DNA of 37,585 nt from Methylococcales bacterium. GTDB lineage: Bacteria > Pseudomonadota > Gammaproteobacteria > Methylococcales > Methylomonadaceae. Each line of letters begins with the position of its first letter. Position 1 is the stretch's first letter. The notes under the pieces were generated by a model that was given only the letters and a program-made list of their open reading frames with translations, ran no database searches and was not told the DNA's origin. The translations under genes were made by a program, and so were the position numbers. The stretch spans positions 1 to 37,585 of the forward strand of contig QVQD01000198.1 in the NCBI GenBank assembly GCA_003584875.1, given 5' to 3'. This document shows positions 37,543-37,585 of the stretch, in pieces.

Positions 37543-37585
37543 GAGACTGTGAAAGTATTCTTTTTATGTCCCACTCTTTAGCCAT

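Noticed and set aside
1-37585. CRISPR array
   Set aside because: Repeats are dispersed hairpin elements of several families, not regularly spaced direct repeats; no cas genes.

Overview
37.6 kb chromosomal window from a gammaproteobacterium. Gene content and REP density look Methylococcales-like, but that is inference only. Main modules, left to right: (1) a lipoprotein gene; (2) a minus-strand stressosome-type operon at 1213-6313: globin-RsbR, RsbS-like STAS, fused RsbT-RsbX-like protein, and a hybrid histidine kinase whose N-terminus looks like a degenerate RsbT domain; (3) a second hybrid kinase at 6689-8674; (4) a photoreceptor region at about 9.1-15.3 kb: BLUF protein, two short LOV proteins, a secreted Cys/Trp-repeat protein, and a tight SRPBCC-LOV-sterol desaturase-msrP-msrQ gene run; (5) an SDR and a zinc alcohol dehydrogenase; (6) a type II secretion operon gspE-F-G / H-I-J-K-L-M-C-D at 18485-29383, interrupted between gspG and gspH by repeat-rich DNA; (7) a membrane-anchored cupredoxin plus two-domain multicopper oxidase; (8) a Phd/ParE-type TA pair, rpiA, comEC and a TIGR00266/AIM24-like gene. 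Intergenic DNA is loaded with hairpin repeats that share a GTAG...CTAC head/tail, as in RAYT-mobilised REP elements. These include three 84-bp near-identical units with perfect 23-bp terminal inverted repeats. The most interesting candidates are the stressosome variant and the adjacent blue-light/LOV-MsrPQ region. No tRNA, rRNA or CRISPR array was seen.
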